In this document: positions 1 to 8,611 of the stretch, in pieces | Layout: every line of letters begins with the position of its first letter | Numbering within the stretch: the stretch's first letter is position 1 | Assembly (NCBI RefSeq): GCF_031157525.1 | Contig: NZ_JAVIXR010000012.1 | Location: 56,159-120,158, forward strand | Length of the DNA stretch: 64,000 nucleotides | Source of the DNA: Marinobacter sediminicola | GTDB taxonomy: Bacteria > Pseudomonadota > Gammaproteobacteria > Pseudomonadales > Oleiphilaceae | Reading direction: 5' to 3' | Notes under the pieces: model-generated | Database searches by the model: none | Told to the model about the DNA's origin: nothing | What the model saw: the letters and a program-made list of their open reading frames with translations, nothing else | Position numbers and translations under genes: made by a program

Positions 1-1
1 A

Positions 2-109
2 AGGCGCAGATTGGGTTTGAATCCGGAAAACGGGTTCCGCATCAAAACAATTTACCAACGCGGTTATCGCCTTGAAGCTATGAAAGCTGAGGCAACCACT
101 GAAGAATGA
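2..109 (+). CDS. OmpR-family response regulator, C-terminal end (partial)
   Basis: Only the last 35 residues are inside the window; the gene starts before base 1. The readable end matches the final part of a trans_reg_C winged-helix DNA-binding domain: a recognition-helix tail (RRRLGLNPENG), a strand (FRIKTIYQRGYRLEA) and a short polar tail. The TGA stop at 107-109 overlaps the ATG of the next gene (ATGA), which points to translational coupling. It is therefore probably the cognate regulator of the histidine kinase two genes downstream. The receiver domain is not visible, so phosphorylation-site residues cannot be checked. Confidence 0.8.
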   Translation, partial: RRRLGLNPENGFRIKTIYQRGYRLEAMKAEATTEE

Positions 110-1743
110 TTGAATACCCTGTGCCTTTTCTCACTAAAGCATTTCTGGTGCTGGCTTTACTGGCATTAGGCGCCCCTGTGAGCGCAGAACTTTCACTCAC
201 ACGTGGCTCAGCAACAACCATCGCGAATTCCTCCAGCCAAACCGTACCTGAGTGGCTTTATACTCTGAAAGCAGGCGAGAGTTTTACAGAAGTAGCCAGC
301 GATCTTCTGATTAAAAGCCACAGTGCAGGCCGACTGCTTCAATACAACGCTATCGAGAACGCCGCCATGCTTGGAGAGGGCGACCGCATACGCATTCCCT
401 TATCCTGGCTGAAAAGACAACCTAATCCCGCTCGTGTCACCTCGGTTTCTGGCAGCGTTCAGCTGATATCCGGCATTGATGGCCGTAAAAAGCCGCTGAC
501 AAAAGACGCGCTTATACGGGTAGGCGATGAAGTTCTTTCCGCGGCTGGCGCCGCAACCATTGCACTGGCAGATGGCTCAGAAGTGCGCATCTCCCCGGAT
601 TCCAGGCTGATATTCAACCAGTTAACCCAGTACGGTAAATCCGGCATGGTTGATACACGGCTTAGATTAAACCATGGAGAAGTGCACACTCGGGTAAAGC
701 CGGTCATTGAAGGTGGCGCTCGCTTCGAAATCGAAACGCCTTCTGCCGTAGCGGCCGTACGTGGTACCGCATTTTCGCTACAAACCGGACCGGAAGGCAC
801 CCGTTTGCAGGTAACCGAGGGCGTTGTTGAGTTTGGGGCCCCTAATCGGTCTCATCAAATTCCTGCAGGCTACAGCGCAACGGTTGCCAGCAATAGCAGC
901 AGCAAACTGAACATACGGAGGATGCCAGCAGCCCCCGAAATTAACCCGCTTCCATCGGTACTCAAACAACTCCCGGCTGAAATGACTTGGAAATCAGGCC
1001 AAACTGCCAAGTATCGCCTGGATATATTCGAAACAGAAAGCGGACGCTGGGTCGAAAGCCGTGAAGTCGGCGGAAACCGTTTCGACATCAGCCGCCTGGA
1101 TAACGGTCAGTATGTTGTGCATTTAGCGGCACTTGATCCGCAAGGCATGGCCGGCATGCCCGGAATCGTCCCCTTAGAGGTCGATTTGCAAGCTCGCACC
1201 GCCAGTCTGATCACGCCTGAAAACGGCGGCAGTGTGAACGATGACATGCCGGAGTTCCGCTGGGCACTAAACGGTGAGAACGAGGTGGCACGGGTTGAAA
1301 TCGCTGAGGATGACGCGTTCCGCAACCTGGTCGCAAGCAGCGAATGGGCACCAGGAACCGCTGCGTTGCCCTCCCGCCCATTAAGCCCCGGCCAGTATTA
1401 TTGGCGCGTAGTAACAGAGGCCGGCGGAAACTCAGTCGCAACCACCCAACCAAGAAAACTAATCGTAAACGGCACGCTCCCACCGGTGCGAATCATCAGC
1501 ATAAATTACATCGACAGCCAGGTGCGCGTGTTCTGGGAAAAGGTCGATACGGCGGCCAATTACCGGTTACAGCTGGCAGAAGAGCCCGGTTTTAACGACA
1601 TAATTAAAGAAGCTACACTACCAGACACTACAGCAGCCTTGCGTCTTATTCCCGGAAGGCGGTATTTTGTGCGCCTGAAAGCACTTTCTGATGGCCCACT
1701 ACAGAGCCGCTGGGGACCAGGGAGGGAACTGTACCTGGAATAA
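106..1743 (+). CDS. Secreted LysM / FecR-domain protein
   Basis: 545 aa with an N-terminal signal peptide (hydrophobic stretch about residues 9-27, AxA-like cleavage near VSA). Residues 51-98 look like a LysM peptidoglycan-binding module, with YTLKAGESF at its start and GEGDRIRIP at its end. Residues about 135-243 form a FecR domain containing the family motif ETPSAVAAVRGTAF. The rest (about 275-545) resembles two fibronectin/Ig-like beta-sandwich repeats. FecR domains act in periplasmic signal perception, although this one lacks the N-terminal anti-sigma part. It sits between a response regulator (4-nt overlap) and a CHASE2 histidine kinase (31 nt downstream), so a role as the periplasmic sensing partner of that kinase is inferred. 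The ligand is unknown. Confidence 0.8.
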   Translation: MIEYPVPFLTKAFLVLALLALGAPVSAELSLTRGSATTIANSSSQTVPEWLYTLKAGESFTEVASDLLIKSHSAGRLLQYNAIENAAMLGEGDRIRIPLSWLKRQPNPARVTSVSGSVQLISGIDGRKKPLTKDALIRVGDEVLSAAGAATIALADGSEVRISPDSRLIFNQLTQYGKSGMVDTRLRLNHGEVHTRVKPVIEGGARFEIETPSAVAAVRGTAFSLQTGPEGTRLQVTEGVVEFGAPNRSHQIPAGYSATVASNSSSKLNIRRMPAAPEINPLPSVLKQLPAEMTWKSGQTAKYRLDIFETESGRWVESREVGGNRFDISRLDNGQYVVHLAALDPQGMAGMPGIVPLEVDLQARTASLITPENGGSVNDDMPEFRWALNGENEVARVEIAEDDAFRNLVASSEWAPGTAALPSRPLSPGQYYWRVVTEAGGNSVATTQPRKLIVNGTLPPVRIISINYIDSQVRVFWEKVDTAANYRLQLAEEPGFNDIIKEATLPDTTAALRLIPGRRYFVRLKALSDGPLQSRWGPGRELYLE

Positions 1744-1774
1744 CTCCGAACACTTAACATGCAAAGCAGGACTC

Positions 1775-4342
1775 ATGAACCGGGATTGGTTGCCAATTAA
1801 GACGACTCCATGGACGCTCGGCCTGTCACTCCTGCTCCTGTTTTTGCTCGCCGAAACAACGGAGTTGCCCCAACGTATTGATTACTGGCTCCTGGACTCT
1901 GCCCTGCTCGCCAGTCCTGCTTCTATTTCCCCAGACATAGCCATTGTCGCCATTGACGACCACAGCCTCGCCCAACAAGGCCGCTGGCCTTGGCCAAGAC
2001 ACACCCACGCCGATCTTATCAGGAAGCTTCACCAGGCCGGTGCAAGCACCATTGTGTTCGACGTACTGTTCATAGAACCCTCTCCAGACGATGGTGAGCT
2101 AAGCAGTGCCATGCAGGCCCACGGCAAGGTAATACTGCCCATTCATCTGGCTCCCTCAAGCTCCCGTCTTTTACTCAGTGAACAGCTTCCTCCTGGCAGC
2201 CTGATCTCTGCAGCGGCCAACCTTGGACATGCCCATGTAGAACTGGACCACGACGGAATTGCCAGAGGCCTATACCTGTTTAATGGCATGGGACGACAAC
2301 TCTGGCCCAGCCTCGCACTCGCAGCATCAGGGGTCGCTCCCCGACAACCTCACACCCAAGGACTACCTGCATTTGTAAACGTGCGGGACGACTATCGAAT
2401 CGTTCCCCTTGCGGGTGGAGCCGGCACCTTACCTACATACTCCTACAGCGACGTACTTGGTAATCCTCCCGCAACCGATGCATTTCGTGGCAAAACGGTT
2501 TTTGTCGGAGCCACAGCAGCAGGCCTGGGTGACATTCTACCGACCCCCTTCTCCGGTTTAAGCCAGCCGATGTCGGGCGTGGAGTTTCATGCAAACACAT
2601 TTTCTGCCATCAATCAGCGTTTGCTGATTATCACAGCCCCGAAATGGGTTGGCCTTGCTCTGGCGATGATCACACTTATAACCCTGGCCTTGCTATTACC
2701 CCGAATACGCCCTGCGCGCACGCTGCCCACATGCCTCATGGCCAGCGGTGCAGTTATTGGCATCTATCTGGTCATGCTGAGCGTATTCCAGGTCAGGCTG
2801 TTAGTTGCTCAGGCGTTGATCATTCCTCTATTTGCGTTTCCGATAGCCAGCGGCTTGCGACTGGCCATGGCCAACCAGTTTCTGAACCGGCAACTTGATG
2901 AACTGGTGCGCAGCCCCAGGGTCGCCTTACCGGAGCCGTCGAAACGCCCGGCAACCCAGCTTCTTGAGCACTTCCAGGCGCTGTTCCAACCCCAGAGTTG
3001 GCTGCTAATGGAAGCCCACAATATTATCTCCCTGCGAACCCTGAATCCGGCCGACGTTCCAGAAAACCTGGAGCCAGGACTTTGGCACCACAATGGCAAT
3101 CAAAGCTGGATACAGCTTTACCGTGGCAGCAATTACTACACATTAGGATTCACACTCCCCAACGACCTGAGTCGTGAGGCCATACAGCGCTATCTGCGCC
3201 GCCTAAAGCTCTCCGACATGGCCCCAGCCGTAATAAAGCCAAAACCCAGTGAAAACATATCTGCCCGCATTGAGCGCGTTAAAGTAGCGACCGACCGCCT
3301 GAACCACATTCAGGAATTCATCAGGCGCAGCTTCGAGCACATGCCCGATGGCATCATCGTAACCGACGAACTTGGCATAATCCGGTTTGCCAACGGTCAC
3401 ATTGAAAAGTGGTTCAGAGAGCCCATGCCAAGCTTAGGTGGACTGCCTCTGACACGGCTTCTTGAAGGCCACGATCCGCGTGAAACACCACCGTGGCATG
3501 AGACCGTCTCCGAAACGCTGACGCTACTTCAAAGCCGGACCGTGGAGCTCAAAATCCATGAGAAAAACTTTCTGATCCACTTCGCACCCTTTGCGCTTCC
3601 CGATAGCGTGCAATACGGAATCATTGCCAACATATCCGACATATCCGAACTGCGGGAACAGCAGCGCCAACACAGAGAAGCCATCGACTTTATATCCCAC
3701 GATGTACGCTCGCCCCTTGTGTCGCAACTGGCTCTTATCGAGCAACTAAAGCGCGATCCGACTCATATTGATCAAAGCCAGCTAGAGCAATTAGGCCGCC
3801 TTGCAAGGCGAAGCTACCACCTGGCTGAAGAGTTCGTTCAACTGGCACGTGCCGAGCAACTTACCGAAACCCGATTTTATGAATGCGAGTTTCTGGCCAT
3901 AGTAGAAAACGCCCGCGACAGTGTCAGCGAGCAGGCTGTAGAAAAACGAATTTCACTGCAACTGCAAGGAACAGAGGATCTATGGCTGAGAGGCAATGCA
4001 GAACTGCTTGAAAGGGCTGTTATTAACCTGCTAACCAACGCCGTGCAATACAGCCCGAATGGCTCAGTAGTCAGCCTTCAGGTGTTTAGAGCCGGGCATG
4101 AGGCCTGCCTGACCATTGCTGACGAAGGCGCTGGTATCGATCCGGAAGAGCTGCCTTTCTTGTTTGACCGCTACCGGCGCCAAAAAAGCAGCGAACTGGC
4201 AGGTATCCACGGAACCGGCCTGGGGCTTTCGTTTGTAAAAACCGTGGTAGAAAAACACCGTGGCGAGATATACGTTGTGTCCAAACCCGGGGAAGGCTCA
4301 GCTTTTACGCTAAAATTACCCATTGCCGATCCCTTGTCATAA
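1775..4342 (+). CDS. CHASE2-domain sensor histidine kinase with PAS domain
   Basis: 855 aa. The start at 1775 is chosen because AGCAGGA precedes the ATG; an upstream in-frame ATG at 1691 lies inside the fecR-like gene. Order of parts: a TM helix (about 11-27), an extracytoplasmic CHASE2 sensor (IAIVAIDDHSLAQQGRWPWP, then VFDVLFIEP), three clustered TM helices, a PAS domain (FEHMPDGIIVTDELGIIRFAN), a HisKA H-box with the phospho-acceptor His642 (FISHDVRSPL), and a HATPase_c domain with N-box (NLLTNAVQYS), G1 (DEGAGI) and G2 (GTGLGLSF). All catalytic motifs are intact. It probably phosphorylates the response regulator ending at base 109. The signal is unknown, and FecR/LysM partnership suggests a cell-envelope cue. 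Confidence 0.9.
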   Translation: MNRDWLPIKTTPWTLGLSLLLLFLLAETTELPQRIDYWLLDSALLASPASISPDIAIVAIDDHSLAQQGRWPWPRHTHADLIRKLHQAGASTIVFDVLFIEPSPDDGELSSAMQAHGKVILPIHLAPSSSRLLLSEQLPPGSLISAAANLGHAHVELDHDGIARGLYLFNGMGRQLWPSLALAASGVAPRQPHTQGLPAFVNVRDDYRIVPLAGGAGTLPTYSYSDVLGNPPATDAFRGKTVFVGATAAGLGDILPTPFSGLSQPMSGVEFHANTFSAINQRLLIITAPKWVGLALAMITLITLALLLPRIRPARTLPTCLMASGAVIGIYLVMLSVFQVRLLVAQALIIPLFAFPIASGLRLAMANQFLNRQLDELVRSPRVALPEPSKRPATQLLEHFQALFQPQSWLLMEAHNIISLRTLNPADVPENLEPGLWHHNGNQSWIQLYRGSNYYTLGFTLPNDLSREAIQRYLRRLKLSDMAPAVIKPKPSENISARIERVKVATDRLNHIQEFIRRSFEHMPDGIIVTDELGIIRFANGHIEKWFREPMPSLGGLPLTRLLEGHDPRETPPWHETVSETLTLLQSRTVELKIHEKNFLIHFAPFALPDSVQYGIIANISDISELREQQRQHREAIDFISHDVRSPLVSQLALIEQLKRDPTHIDQSQLEQLGRLARRSYHLAEEFVQLARAEQLTETRFYECEFLAIVENARDSVSEQAVEKRISLQLQGTEDLWLRGNAELLERAVINLLTNAVQYSPNGSVVSLQVFRAGHEACLTIADEGAGIDPEELPFLFDRYRRQKSSELAGIHGTGLGLSFVKTVVEKHRGEIYVVSKPGEGSAFTLKLPIADPLS

Positions 4343-4359
4343 GCCCTGTGAGCCAGGGC
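4343..4359 (+). other. Short hairpin after the kinase gene
   Basis: GCCCTG (4343-4348) pairs with CAGGGC (4354-4359) around a 5-nt loop, directly after the kinase stop codon. No U-run follows, so it is at best a weak transcription end or a 3' stability element. Confidence 0.3.
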
Positions 4360-4390
4360 CTATGAGCAGCGATCCGATCTCACCTTTTCT

Positions 4391-4816
4391 TCAGGATTTG
4401 ATTTCCTTGTTAACGAGTGCAGAAGGTGCACTCAACAACCCATTACTGTCCTGAACCAGAATCGTGAAGTACCAGACGCCTGTGTCCAGTCCACTCACCT
4501 TGTGCGTCATGTGCGCATCCACCTGGGCATCCGCAATAACAATTTCATGATCCAGAGCGTCTGCATTTTGGCCGTACTGAATAATGTACTTGTCTAGCTC
4601 GGCCATTTTGATGCCTTCCCCGTTCACGCGACTATCGGGGGCGCTCCAGCTCAACACTGCGGCCTTCTCGATTCCTGGAGAGACAGACTCATTGCCGGAA
4701 CCTACGGATCCTACGGAACCTGACCCCGAAGAATCACCACCACCACACCCAACAAGCAAAACTCCTACAGAAAACGCGGCGATCCATGCCTTCGACATTT
4801 TAATGACGCGTTTCAT
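4391..4816 (-). CDS. Small lipoprotein with fibronectin type III-like domain
   Basis: 141 aa. A charged N-terminus and hydrophobic stretch end in a lipobox (LLVGC), followed by a Gly/Ser-rich flexible linker (about residues 24-47). The remainder resembles one fibronectin type III domain (AVLSWSAPDSR, LDKYIIQYG, VSGLDTGVWYFTILVQDSNG). A GGTGG ribosome-binding site lies 8 nt before the ATG at 4816; a second ATG six codons in is possible. It is convergent with the kinase operon and stands alone. The role is unknown: an outer-membrane-anchored adhesive or enzyme-accessory module is only a guess. Confidence 0.75.
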   Translation of the reverse strand: MKRVIKMSKAWIAAFSVGVLLVGCGGGDSSGSGSVGSVGSGNESVSPGIEKAAVLSWSAPDSRVNGEGIKMAELDKYIIQYGQNADALDHEIVIADAQVDAHMTHKVSGLDTGVWYFTILVQDSNGLLSAPSALVNKEIKS

Positions 4817-4948
4817 ATATATTTACCACCAATATATCGTCGTATTTGTTAAATTGTACAAAACGCGGACGATTATCGATGAGAGGCTTGTCACCCCCGT
4901 AGTTAAAAATTCGTCAATATCCCGTCACAAAATGGTAATGATACGATC

Positions 4949-4986
4949 AAATTGCCGAGCGCCCTTGATTGCTCAGGCAATTTTTT
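4949..4986 (+). terminator. Terminator-like hairpin with U-run, orphan
   Basis: AAATTGCC+GAGC (4949-4960) pairs with GCTC+GGCAATTT (4971-4983, one bulged A), and six T follow (4981-4986). It has the shape of a plus-strand intrinsic terminator, but no plus-strand gene lies directly upstream: the kinase ends 600 nt away. It could end a small transcript, or insulate the two minus-strand genes. Confidence 0.4.
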
Positions 4987-5110
4987 GCTCGATGCGTTGA
5001 GTAGAAGGTTTCGCAGGGTGGGAAAAAAATATTAGTTGATAATTGGGGGTTGTATTCGGGTATAAAAAAGGCTTGAAGGTAGGGGCGTGTATAGTTTGAG
5101 GATAGTGCCA

Positions 5111-5137
5111 GACAAGGGCCCCAACGGGACCCTTGTC
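5111..5137 (-). terminator. Hairpin just downstream of the beta-propeller gene
   Basis: A perfect 8-bp stem, GACAAGGG (5111-5118) with CCCTTGTC (5130-5137), begins 6 nt after the minus-strand stop codon. No U-run follows on the minus strand, so it may be a weak terminator or an RNA-protecting stem. Confidence 0.45.
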
Positions 5138-5143
5138 AAAGGA

Positions 5144-6355
5144 TTAGTAGCCGGTACCCCAACCTTGCGGAACCGAACCTTCGCGAATTCTCTGAGGGTG
5201 GTCACCAACATCCACGCGAGCAATTTCCTCAGCACGCTCGATGTTGATCACAGATATCTGATCGGTGCCACTCCAGGATACGAAGCAGTTTTCTCCGGAT
5301 TTGTCCCGGGTGATCCAATAGGGCTTCTTCCCGAGGCCTTCCAGAATTTCGTACTCGAAACTCTCACGATCAACAATGGCCACGTAATCGCTCATGGTGC
5401 CAGCAACACAAAGCTTTTCATCGTTGCCGCCCATGGAAATACCGTGGTGGGCAGAATCGTTTACGTAGCGTTCCACGGGAAGGTTGGGCACCAAATTAGG
5501 CAAATCGGCCACGCGAGTAATCCGGTCGTTCTCCATGTCGTATTCCACGAAACCATGGAAGAACGAAAGCTGGAAATAGAAGAACTTTTCATCTTCGGTG
5601 TGTGCCATCGGGCGAATCGCCGGGCTCATGCCCGGGTAACCGGCCTCTGCCAGTTTGTCGCTGATATCAAAGCTTTTGATTTCCTCAAGCGTGTCGGCGT
5701 TAACCACCTTGAAGATGCGGTTTCCCTTGATATCCCTGAGTGCCCCCCTATCGGCCAATGTGAATACGTGGCCAATGCTGGCGTGATAGATTTTCTTTCC
5801 ATCTTTGGAGTAAACATTTTCGTGGGGTGAATCTCCTGTTGGAAATCTTCCCCGCTCCTTGCCCGTGCGCACATCCAATAAGTGTACAACTTTGCCAGTG
5901 GATGCAGACACTGCAACTTCGGTTCCATCTGGCGACAAGGCCATGTGATCCGAACGATACCCTTCAACCTCAAAGCGCCAGACAATCCTGTTGGTTGCAA
6001 TATCTATGGCAACCACATCCGCAAAGCTGGGGCGGGATACGATCAGTAATTTACCGTCCCGGGTGCTGTACATGTCATCCACATATTGGTCGTTACCTTC
6101 ACCGATCAGATGACGCACAACCTGAAAGAAAAACAGCTTGTCCGGGCGCCAGATTATTTCCCGCAGGCGCTTTCTCCTGTCAGGAATGCCATTGATGCGG
6201 CCAATTCTTTCATAGGTTTCGGCATCAATAACATCAATCATGCCATCCCAGTTGTTGCCGACAAATACTGCCTGACGGGCATTATCTTCAACCCCGGCAA
6301 ACACGTTAAATGACAACGTAATGAGTAGTAAGAGAGAAACTCTGATTAGTCTCAC
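5144..6355 (-). CDS. Secreted YVTN/YncE-type beta-propeller protein
   Basis: 403 aa from a GTG at 6355, chosen because AAGGGA lies 7 nt upstream and it gives a compact signal peptide (RLIRVSLLLLITLSFNVFAG). A TTG at 6397 would add 14 unneeded residues. Repeated propeller blades are visible (VIDAETYERIGRI, VVAIDIATNRIVWRFEV, VHLLDVRTGKERGRFPTG, ISVINIERAEEIARVDVGDHPQ), as in YncE/YVTN and cytochrome d1-like propellers. No heme-binding CxxCH motif is present. Substrate and partner are unknown; such proteins are periplasmic and often bind DNA, metals or quinone-enzyme partners. It is monocistronic by spacing. Confidence 0.75.
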   Translation of the reverse strand: MRLIRVSLLLLITLSFNVFAGVEDNARQAVFVGNNWDGMIDVIDAETYERIGRINGIPDRRKRLREIIWRPDKLFFFQVVRHLIGEGNDQYVDDMYSTRDGKLLIVSRPSFADVVAIDIATNRIVWRFEVEGYRSDHMALSPDGTEVAVSASTGKVVHLLDVRTGKERGRFPTGDSPHENVYSKDGKKIYHASIGHVFTLADRGALRDIKGNRIFKVVNADTLEEIKSFDISDKLAEAGYPGMSPAIRPMAHTEDEKFFYFQLSFFHGFVEYDMENDRITRVADLPNLVPNLPVERYVNDSAHHGISMGGNDEKLCVAGTMSDYVAIVDRESFEYEILEGLGKKPYWITRDKSGENCFVSWSGTDQISVINIERAEEIARVDVGDHPQRIREGSVPQGWGTGY

Positions 6356-6534
6356 GATCCAGTCCCTTTTTGTAGTTGTTGGTTCAATCCAGCCCAACCA
6401 CTGCGAGACAATTCATCTATCCCGGTCGGCGCCAAACTGTAGCAACGCCAAAAAGCATCGTGCATGGCAGAAATGACACAGGCCCGGGCTTCTGGGCCAG
6501 CGTCGTTTTTATGGACACTTAAAGGAGTCGGCCG

Positions 6535-7377
6535 TCAGGCCAACGGCAGCGCTGAAAGCAGTATATTCCGCCGCACCATGTGCTCCTGCATCACCGCCAG
6601 CTCTTCGCTCGCCATGTGTTCGGCAATGGCGAGAAGCTCCCCGTCAGCTCGGCCTTTCAGCCTTGTCAGGGCGACGGACTGGTTACGGTGCACTTTGGGT
6701 TGGTTAAATGGCGTGTGCTTGCCAAGTTCACGCCAACGGGCAGGGACGAGTGTGCTGCCTTTGCCCTGATCGAGAGCGAGGGACTGCCCGGATGGATCGA
6801 AATCGAAAAACCACGCCAGTTTGTCTGCGGGTTGATTGCTGACCAGCTCTGTAACAAAGCGGACATTTTCCCGGTGCCCCCGGTACAGAATGATTGAATT
6901 CGTGAAGGAATCCGGAAGCTTGAGATCCGCCCAGTAAGGCATCAATCCCCCGTTTTCGATAATCACTAAATTCTGAGTTTTAACGTGTTCAGCATCCAGG
7001 CAGTCCGGTCGAACGCTGAGCACACTGCCCTGAGGTGTTGTGACATTCTCACCGCTCACCCTTAAATGTGCAGTTCCGGCAGTCGCCAACACGAGCAGTT
7101 CGCCGAAGACTGAATCAGGGCTGAGCTTTTCACTGGCATTGTGGCTGGCCATTGCCATGCGGCCACCAGCACGGGAATCATATTGCGGGTCTAAACCATG
7201 CTCAGCTTTGGCGTATTCTCTAAGCCGTTGGCGCTCTTCCGGCGTGAAGCGAATCTCCTTGCCAACGACCTGCCCTACACCCGTCTCTGCGCATATCTGG
7301 TCCCAGACTTTTCCGCGCCTGACCGATGACTTGCCGCCCCTTAACAAACGCTCAATGGCGGCAATTTCAGCCGGCAT
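6535..7377 (-). CDS. jetD: Wadjet JetD / MksG-like Toprim nuclease subunit
   Basis: 280 aa, last gene of the four-gene SMC operon; its ATG overlaps the kleisin gene by 11 nt. The C-terminal half carries a Toprim-like signature: acidic strand end VIIEN (Glu141) and FDFDPSG (Asp192, Asp194), the metal ligands expected for the topoVI-like nuclease subunit that cuts plasmid DNA in Wadjet. The N-terminal part (about 15-65; KVWDQICAETG, FTPEERQRLREYAK) looks like a winged-helix segment. From memory, classical JetD proteins are nearer 390 aa, so this one has a short N-terminal arm. The identification rests on motifs and on the neighbouring MukB/E/F-like genes. Confidence 0.78.
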   Translation of the reverse strand: MPAEIAAIERLLRGGKSSVRRGKVWDQICAETGVGQVVGKEIRFTPEERQRLREYAKAEHGLDPQYDSRAGGRMAMASHNASEKLSPDSVFGELLVLATAGTAHLRVSGENVTTPQGSVLSVRPDCLDAEHVKTQNLVIIENGGLMPYWADLKLPDSFTNSIILYRGHRENVRFVTELVSNQPADKLAWFFDFDPSGQSLALDQGKGSTLVPARWRELGKHTPFNQPKVHRNQSVALTRLKGRADGELLAIAEHMASEELAVMQEHMVRRNILLSALPLA

Positions 7378-8611
7378 TGCTATACCTTAGGGTAAGATCT
7401 GAGATCATGACGTTGTCTGGATATACCCGATGCGGCATTTGATGATAGATCACCTCAATATACTGCTGATCGCCATCAGACAAGGATTCGATTTCGGACA
7501 CAATGGCCTGCAGCCAATCGGCTTTATCTATCTTCAAGCCGGTGCTGTTCAAAGCTTCGGAAGCAAGAATACTGCGTTCACCCAGAGCGCCATCAACCAC
7601 CAACTGAATCAGCTCCTCAATGGCTTCTTCTACCAGGTCGTCTTCTTCAACTTCGGTTTCACCTGCTACGTCAAAGTTGACTGTAGCCACGTCATCGGGA
7701 ACTGGCTTATCTTCTATCTCAACAGGGGCTGTGCGGGCCTTTGCGGCAATTTCTATCAGTTCCAGATCGTCAGCCGAATCATAAATATCACCAAAGCCCT
7801 TTATCTGAAACGGCTCTACCGTATTCAGAAACTCCGGAACATACCTCAAGTCCAGATGGTCGATGGAGGGTTCGAATCCGCGGTTGTTAATAAAGTGCGC
7901 TTCAAAGGCACCCACCATTCGGCTTAGCCGTTGATCCTCACGCATGCGCACCAGCATTTTGCGCAGCTGGTTAAGGGCATAAGACAGGTTCTTCTGCGAG
8001 GATTCCAGGGTGGCCGGCAAATGCCGCAATAACAGTCGCTTCAAGAAGGCATCGGAACCCGCCTGCTCCGCCAGCTCCCGGATGCGAAAGCTTTCAAACA
8101 AGGTGATCAGACGACCAGCCCGCTCGATTACCCGTTCGTTTTCACGTATGCGCAATTGCAAGTCTGTGATGTAAGCGAAGCCGGTATTGATGTAGGTGGC
8201 AAAGGCCTCGGTGGCGTTTCGGATATCCTCAATTACGTCTGCAAGGCATTCCTTGATCTCACCTTCCAGCCGATCAATATCACTTAAAGCAGACCGCTTT
8301 TTTGCTTCTTTGTATTCCAGGAACAGCTCACTGAGTTGCTGCCAAAGAATATCCACCTGGGCATTGGCGTAACGGCGTCGCTCAGACTCGGTGATGTGAT
8401 CCAGAAACTGAACCAGCACCTTCTTCAATTGCAGGTCTTCGTTGTCACCAATCCGCCAAACCAGTCGGTGGTGCTCAAGGGTTTCGATCAGGCCAAGGTT
8501 GTCATCGGAATCCGGCACCCGGTTGCCGTTTCGCAGGTGGGCCTCCAGAATGGCTTCGCCATATTTGGCCAAGGCGCGCAGTGTTCCGTGGGCATCATGA
8601 GCGCGGGCCAT
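7367..8611 (-). CDS. jetA: Wadjet JetA / MukF-like kleisin subunit
   Basis: 414 aa, helix-rich. The start overlaps the preceding stop by one base (TGATG), so translation is coupled. The N-terminal about 100 residues look like a winged-helix dimer region, residues about 105-235 are long amphipathic helices, an acidic linker follows (about 320-335, EVEEDDLVEEAIEEL), and a small C-terminal domain ends the protein. This is the MukF/kleisin plan: it bridges the two ATPase heads of the SMC and carries the MukE-like subunit. Assignment as kleisin rather than MukE is by size and position next to the SMC gene; sequence alone is weakly conserved in this family. Confidence 0.72.
   Translation of the reverse strand: MARAHDAHGTLRALAKYGEAILEAHLRNGNRVPDSDDNLGLIETLEHHRLVWRIGDNEDLQLKKVLVQFLDHITESERRRYANAQVDILWQQLSELFLEYKEAKKRSALSDIDRLEGEIKECLADVIEDIRNATEAFATYINTGFAYITDLQLRIRENERVIERAGRLITLFESFRIRELAEQAGSDAFLKRLLLRHLPATLESSQKNLSYALNQLRKMLVRMREDQRLSRMVGAFEAHFINNRGFEPSIDHLDLRYVPEFLNTVEPFQIKGFGDIYDSADDLELIEIAAKARTAPVEIEDKPVPDDVATVNFDVAGETEVEEDDLVEEAIEELIQLVVDGALGERSILASEALNSTGLKIDKADWLQAIVSEIESLSDGDQQYIEVIYHQMPHRVYPDNVMISDLTLRYSNAG

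Larger units (their letters stand above)
4817..5143. other. 327-bp intergenic region
   Basis: It holds the AT-rich upstream region of the lipoprotein gene (about 4817-4870; TTGTAC and TATATT boxes on the minus strand, with a long 19-nt spacer, so weak), a plus-strand terminator-like hairpin at 4949-4986 and a hairpin at 5111-5137 after the beta-propeller gene. No convincing coding region is seen. Confidence 0.6.

Noticed and set aside
5087..5830. Plus-strand open frame opposite the beta-propeller gene
   Set aside because: The minus-strand product has a signal peptide and propeller repeats; this one is its shadow.
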